Below, piece by piece: positions 31,160 to 32,214 of a stretch of 32,214 nt of DNA (the stretch's first letter is position 1; each line of letters opens with the position of its first letter). The stretch is from CAXXOK01 sp035353615 (GTDB lineage: Bacteria > Bacillota > Clostridia > Christensenellales > Aristaeellaceae). The notes beneath the pieces are model-generated. The model was not told the origin of the DNA and did no database searches. It worked only from the letters and a program-made list of their open reading frames with translations. The stretch is taken from positions 1 to 32,214 of the forward strand of contig DAOPZY010000032.1 of NCBI GenBank assembly GCA_035353615.1. Reading direction: 5' to 3'. The position numbers and the translations under genes are program-made.

Positions 31160-31977
31160 TTAGTAGATCCGTTCCTCGGTGTATTTTTTCACATTCATGC
31201 GGTTTGCTTCGGCGGTGGTGTCGATTCGCTGCCAAGCGCCGTCCAACCACACCATGTTCCAGGCATGGTAGATGGTATCGGCCCAACCGATTACCAGTTG
31301 TGTTGGGATGCCCTGCGTGCGGAGCATGCAGGCTGTAACGGCGGCATAGTCAAAGCAGATGCCCTTTCCGGCAGCCAGAACGCTGTCCACCGCAGGGAGA
31401 TAGCCGTTTTGGACGGTGGCGGCAAGGTCATAGTCATAGGTGATGGCGCCCACAATATAAGCCCTGATCGCCGCCATTTTCTGTGCGCCGTCCGTAAGGC
31501 CCGCGCACAGCTCCTCGCTCTTTTCACAGTTGCGCTGTCCGCCGTATACCATACGTACTGGTTGGGGTATAGGTAGGGCAGGGTCGGATCCGCAAGCGAT
31601 ACGTCAAAGCTCAGGCTGGCATCGTTGGCATAGCGTTTGCCGGAAACCTGACGGAACACCTGCAATTTATACATACCGTCGCCAAACGTGAGGGGAAAGG
31701 TTTCATACCGGCCGTCCGACGCCAAATCATAGGTAGAAGTCTGGTCCCCTTTGGTAATGCGCAGTTTCAGCGCCTTTGCGGATTCCGTATGGCTGACCAT
31801 CACATACCCCTGATCGGTATGGCTTGCATCCACCGTGGCCCCGTGATCGGTCAGCAGATCGGTTCCGTCCGCGGCGGGGTACAGCGCCAGCGTCGCGGCC
31901 ACAGCGAAGCAAAACACCAATAGCAACGCGAGCGCGATCAAACAGGGCAAACCCCTGACAACACTTCGCCTTGCCAT
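31160..31977 (-). pseudogene. Transglutaminase-like exported protein, frameshifted
   Basis: The reading starts at 31977 with a membrane anchor or signal (residues about 11-32, LPCLIALALLLVFCFAVAAT), runs in frame to about 31525, and continues one frame over to the stop at 31160. The break lies in an AAAA run (plus-strand TTTT, 31521-31524); one extra A would restore a 272-residue protein. The second part carries the complete transglutaminase-like triad: Cys in GKGICFDYAAV (C208 of the repaired protein), His in YHAWNMVW (H238) and Asp in QRIDTT (D253). Such domains are cysteine proteases or crosslinkers. A sequencing or assembly error in the homopolymer is as likely as a real mutation. The gene leads the pilus operon, 20 bases before gspF. 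Confidence 0.8.
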
Positions 31978-32048
31978 GATTCACGCCCCATTCGAACCAG
32001 AACTTGGTCATGAGGAACCATAAACGCTGAAAAATACTGATATGCTTG

Positions 32049-32077
32049 ATTGTAGCGTCTTTTACGTTATGCGTCAA
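32049..32077 (-). promoter_or_regulatory. Promoter of the pilus operon
   Basis: On the minus strand TTGACG (32077-32072), a 17-base spacer and TACAAT (32054-32049) form a good housekeeping promoter 72 bases before the transglutaminase-like start. It is probably the main promoter of the seven-gene run down to pilT, because no gap in the operon is longer than 46 bases. Confidence 0.75.
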
Positions 32078-32133
32078 GCCATGTTGCTTCGATGCTTTAC
32101 CGTTTTCGGAAAATCCGTGCGGCTTGTCCGCAG

Positions 32134-32187
32134 GGTAAGTTGTAAAATGAATTGCCGCGCCCCCGGGAAAAAAAGAGACCCAAACCC
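32134..32187. repeat. Right copy of 54-bp inverted repeat
   Basis: The reverse complement of bases 1-54 with one mismatch. Unlike the left copy it is followed by 27 further bases that have no counterpart. It lies about 55 bases upstream of the pilus operon promoter, outside the predicted transcript. Confidence 0.85.
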
Positions 32188-32214
32188 GTCACATCAGGTA
32201 CAATGAGGTTGCAA

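Noticed and set aside
1..32187. The whole segment as one large transposon with terminal repeats
   Set aside because: The inside holds housekeeping genes (aroA, aroC, glnN, dus, dinB) and no transposase or integrase, and the left end is cut at base 1.

Overview
This is a GC-rich chromosomal window, apparently a whole contig, from a low-profile member of the Bacillota (most likely a gut-type Clostridia lineage). The reasons are strong AGGAGG-type ribosome sites, tightly packed operons with ATGA/GTGA overlaps, a Bacillus-type LexA/DinR box, a type III glutamine synthetase, a YitT-family protein and a clostridial-style chorismate synthase. No tRNA, rRNA, CRISPR array, phage genes or intact transposase were seen. 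A 54-bp sequence is present in inverted orientation at both ends (1-54 and 32134-32187, one mismatch).

Layout. 1-508: no convincing protein gene, but a dense set of nested hairpins on the minus strand that looks like a large structured RNA (raiA-motif-like). 509-1698 (-): a secreted phosphodiester glycosidase-like protein followed by a small membrane protein. 1982-4011 (+): OmpR-type response regulator and sensor kinase with a strong terminator. 4122-7036 (-): GNAT acetyltransferase, MarR regulator, ArsP-like permease and ArsR regulator; good promoter/operator palindromes precede the marR and arsR genes. 7393-8259 (-): YitT membrane protein. 8866-10110 (+): Y-family DNA polymerase under an SOS promoter. 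10588-14658 (-): nitrogen assimilation, with GlnN (GSIII) followed by an Amt-GlnK fusion; the amt gene sits behind a terminator-type leader that contains an ANTAR-like hexaloop hairpin. 14839-21465 (-): a four-gene run (GH127-like protein, tRNA-dihydrouridine synthase, two tandem paralogous secreted proteins of unknown function). 21649-22256 (+): Dabb protein and a small hypothetical protein, then a terminator. 22918-26730 (+): aroA-aroC-rlmCD with overlapping genes. 26784-27059 (+): a second dense structured-RNA candidate ending in a terminator. 27250-31977 (-): a type IV pilus/ComG-like operon (transglutaminase-like gene with a frameshift, PilC/GspF, four small pilin-like or membrane proteins, PilT) behind a good sigma-A promoter.

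How the parts work together. Three blocks are coherent pathways: ammonium uptake plus assimilation (amt-glnK, glnN), the end of the shikimate pathway (EPSP synthase then chorismate synthase), and pilus retraction/assembly. Several regulators sit next to operators that can be read directly (ArsR, MarR, LexA), so their control logic is visible without experiments. The most unusual items are the two unassigned structured RNAs, the amt attenuator, the pair of secreted paralogues, the Cys-rich insert in the permease, and an EPSP synthase with Ala at the position equivalent to E. coli Gly96.
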